Assembly: GCA_020086605.1 (NCBI GenBank)
Contig: JACBWW010000004.1
Location: forward strand, 23,194,240 to 23,258,239
Length of the DNA stretch: 64,000 nucleotides
DNA from: Lanius collurio
Taxonomy: Eukaryota > Chordata > Aves > Passeriformes > Laniidae
Reading direction: 5' to 3'
Below are positions 61,351 through 64,000 of the stretch, one piece after another; positions within the stretch are counted from its first letter, which is position 1, and each line of letters opens with the position of its first letter. The position numbers and the translations under genes were made by a program. The notes beneath the pieces were generated by a model. The model had not been told where the DNA came from. It saw only the letters and a program-made list of their open reading frames with translations, and searched no databases.

Positions 61351-64000
61351 CTTGATGACAGAGGGTGCCTTAAAATTCCAGAGAAGGTTGATCTTATGGT
61401 CTTGGTCAGAAAATATTCTTTCCACTCTTCCTTACAGAGACTTACTGAGGCTGTTCATTGTTCAGGAACATCTGCAAGATCTGTTGTTTTTGAAACAGTG
61501 GGCAGGATACATGGGATTTTCCAGTATAAGGATTAGGAGTAGTCCAGGAGGAGAAGTCTGACATGATATTTGTTTTAAGATCTTATCAGTCTTTTAAACT
61601 GAGACAACAACCACTGCTTTATTCCTGTAAAACAACAGAGTCCCTCTAAGCTGGGAGACATATTTGGATAACTTCAGGCAATGGAAGGTGAGTGGGGATT
61701 GTATTTCATTATAGTGAGTCATCTAGTCAATAAGTTGTTACTATATATGCCAAACAACAAGTGTAAGAAGAAAACAGCAGCAGCACCTTCGTATTGTAAT
61801 GGACTCTACTGATTAGGTTTCCTCTGAGAGCAGCAGCTACCAGGTTAAAGCACACAGGGCTATAAGCAGAGGAAACTCCAGACTGTAGATTCCTAGGTAA
61901 GAATTTGTGTTGACCCAAACAGACCTGTTTTTGCTCCTATACTGTTCAGAAAATGGAGTGTGGTAAGGTTAAATCCAAGGTGCTGATGGAGCATCAGTCA
62001 GAATCTAAGGCTGTGGTTTTAGGTGACTGCTTGTATTTTAGTCCAACATAGCCACTCAGGTACTGGTCTTGACATTCATCAGCTAAAGGATACTGTGAAA
62101 TGCCTATGTTAAACAATTCTTTCTACAAATTAAATGAGATTTATGTGATATTATGTGATAATTTACCATAGCAAAAATAGCTAATGGAAAACATAGTTAT
62201 TTTTATAATATTGCCTGTAAAGAGTGATGGGAGGTATTATTCTTCCTTTTTGTAGAAAGCAATTATTGACTGGCTTTCTGTAAGGAAGCAGAATTCATTG
62301 CTTCTCAGAGCAAAACCATGTCCATTTTCCATAAAAAAAGCCAAAAGAAGTTTCCCATGAACAAAGAACAGGCTGTGAAGTAAAGGCAAGACAAAAGAGA
62401 CTGAACCTGTCTTTGTTTCCTTATGGACAATGTCTCTGACTCAAGTAAAAGGAAAATAATGGAAAGCTTCTTTAATTGATTTTGCAACTAAAAGAATAGC
62501 ACAAAAGGATGCTAATTGCTTTAAAATGAAAATGGAGAACTTAATTCAAAATTGGCATAAGCATGTTCAACTTCTATTCAATTAGCACTAAGTGAAAATT
62601 AGGACTCTTCAGACTGCCCCCCAACAAACTTGTGCTCATGGAAAAGCAAAAGCCATGAGTTATATGGTTTTCATGTTTCTATATTAAAAGCAAGAGTTAC
62701 ATTGCACTCTATATTTCTTTATTACTCTGCATTATAGATTTCTCAGTATAGTGATACTATGTATACTATTGCACTAAACTTAAATTAGGCTTTAGTAGAT
62801 CCAAAATAATTCAGGATTGTTAGGCCAGGGAAAATCACTGAAATGGCCACTTGAAGGAGATTTGTTCTTCTCCTGTTTCCATGTGCCTTAGAAGTTGTCA
62901 TGGTAAATTCTTCAAAAATGGTGATATGCATGCCTTAGCAAACTGTTGTGCAACCTTTCCATAATTAGAAATGCAAAATATATCAAAATGTTCATGACAT
63001 GAAGATGTTAAGTTTTCTTTAAATTTGCAGTGGAGCATTCCCAACAGGAGTAAGAAAATGTCTTTTCTTCTGTTTTCAAAAATTTCAGGTACATTCTCAG
63101 TAAAAGACAGCCTTTTTTACATAATCATGGCACACAAATCAATATTATTGTTCTATACAAAATGCCAAAATGAATAGTAGTAACACCAGCTTCCTGTCAC
63201 TTGTGCAATTTCTTCAGGGCTATTTTCAAGCTCCAGTGCTCTTCAGCACAAGAAGGTGAATAAGATGTCAATGGGATAGATTTAGAACATTTGGGGTCTA
63301 TGTTGTTTATAATATTTGCCAATCCTTGATTAAGCAGATCGACCTGCCTGGGCTCCCAAGGTCAGTTCTATTAGATAAGGATGTGAACAAAGGTGAAGGA
63401 GCTGTTCTTTGAGATAATGTGTAAGCAGTTGAAAAATGTTTCACCTGAATTTTAGAAGTTCAAATCTCTGGAGTAGTGTGGAAAGGGCTTGATGAAACAG
63501 GATATTTACTGAATCTAAACAAGATGAATTAGTTCAAAGAAAATGGAAATATATGGAAAATAGTTGTCTCAGTTTTTGGCCAGTAAAATCAAGAAGCTAC
63601 TGCTGCAGTATAGCCGTGTATTGTAGTCTCTTGGACTTTTATAAATGACAAAGGCCATGGCTTTCAGTACTTCATTTTGGGTTTAGAAATCTGAGTAACA
63701 ACTAGTTGGAGCTGGAAGTAGGTTTGGTAACATGGTAAATAGCACCTTCCCCTGAGTCACTGTGAAGTCATACCATAAAAAGGTATGTAATTTGTGGTTA
63801 GGTACAGCCTCATCTCTGTCAGGGGAAGGTATTAAATTCAGTTCTGGATAAATTTCATCTCTAGCTCATTATTTTTCTCTGCTATTCTGCATTTTGCCTA
63901 CATAGATTCCTGCTTAGTGCTATAAAGCAGTTACTGTATTTTATCCTGAAAGGATAACTACTTCTTTAGCTGTGACTTGAGAATTCTTCATTTGGATACT
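61351..64000. other. AT-rich noncoding interval
   Basis: No supportable gene. A 50-base splice-flanked open stretch ends at the GTGAGT near 61690 but stands alone. The window ends in ordinary sequence. Confidence 0.5.

Noticed and set aside
1..64000. CRISPR arrays, tRNA or rRNA genes, bacterial operons, phage genes
   Set aside because: No regularly spaced repeats, cloverleaf-forming sequences or compact gene clusters were seen. Repeat content is that of a bird nuclear genome.

Overview
The window looks like a gene-poor, AT-rich stretch of a bird nuclear genome, either intergenic or inside a very long intron. The evidence is decayed CR1 LINE fragments on both strands, several TG...CA long terminal repeats (LTRs) flanked by 5-6 bp target-site duplications (TSDs), and an LTR family I recognise from memory as common in birds. 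I see no convincing intact protein-coding gene and no bacterial-style operon, CRISPR array, tRNA or rRNA.

Layout: a CR1 endonuclease-region fragment (about 735-1620); a 2.5 kb LTR retroelement with both LTRs and an exact 6-bp TSD (5718-8252); a pair of weak candidate exons (10283-10355 and 10798-10922); two probable solo LTRs (12249-12878 and 15773-16147); a minus-strand CR1 3' region (16240-16640); a long featureless interval holding a 31-nt alternating purine-pyrimidine tract with a 22-bp palindrome (23400-23430); a CR1 endonuclease fragment (24766-25112); a CR1 3' end (32150-32485); a minus-strand bird LTR (36030-36479); a 1.37 kb solo LTR with an exact 5-bp TSD and an internal 28-bp tandem repeat (38821-40196); a fragment that looks like the same family as the 36 kb LTR (48181-48299); and a CpG-retaining segment with a CTCF-like motif (60940-61350). 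The rest is AT-rich noncoding DNA.

The observation most worth following is the 5718-8252 element. Between its LTRs it has no recognisable pol or env. It carries a short gag-like start, a very GC-rich segment, and a reading frame that encodes a cold-shock domain of the Y-box (YBX) type followed by a Pro/Phe/Tyr-rich tail. It looks like a non-autonomous retroelement that captured a spliced host RNA-binding-protein message, in the way acutely transforming retroviruses capture host genes. In this copy the domain is broken by one in-frame TGA at the position of a conserved RNA-stacking Trp. The two LTRs differ at roughly 25-30 places by eye, so this is an old insertion and its open frame is no proof of function here. 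Whether the captured domain defines a multi-copy family, and whether intact copies exist, can be tested by genome search.
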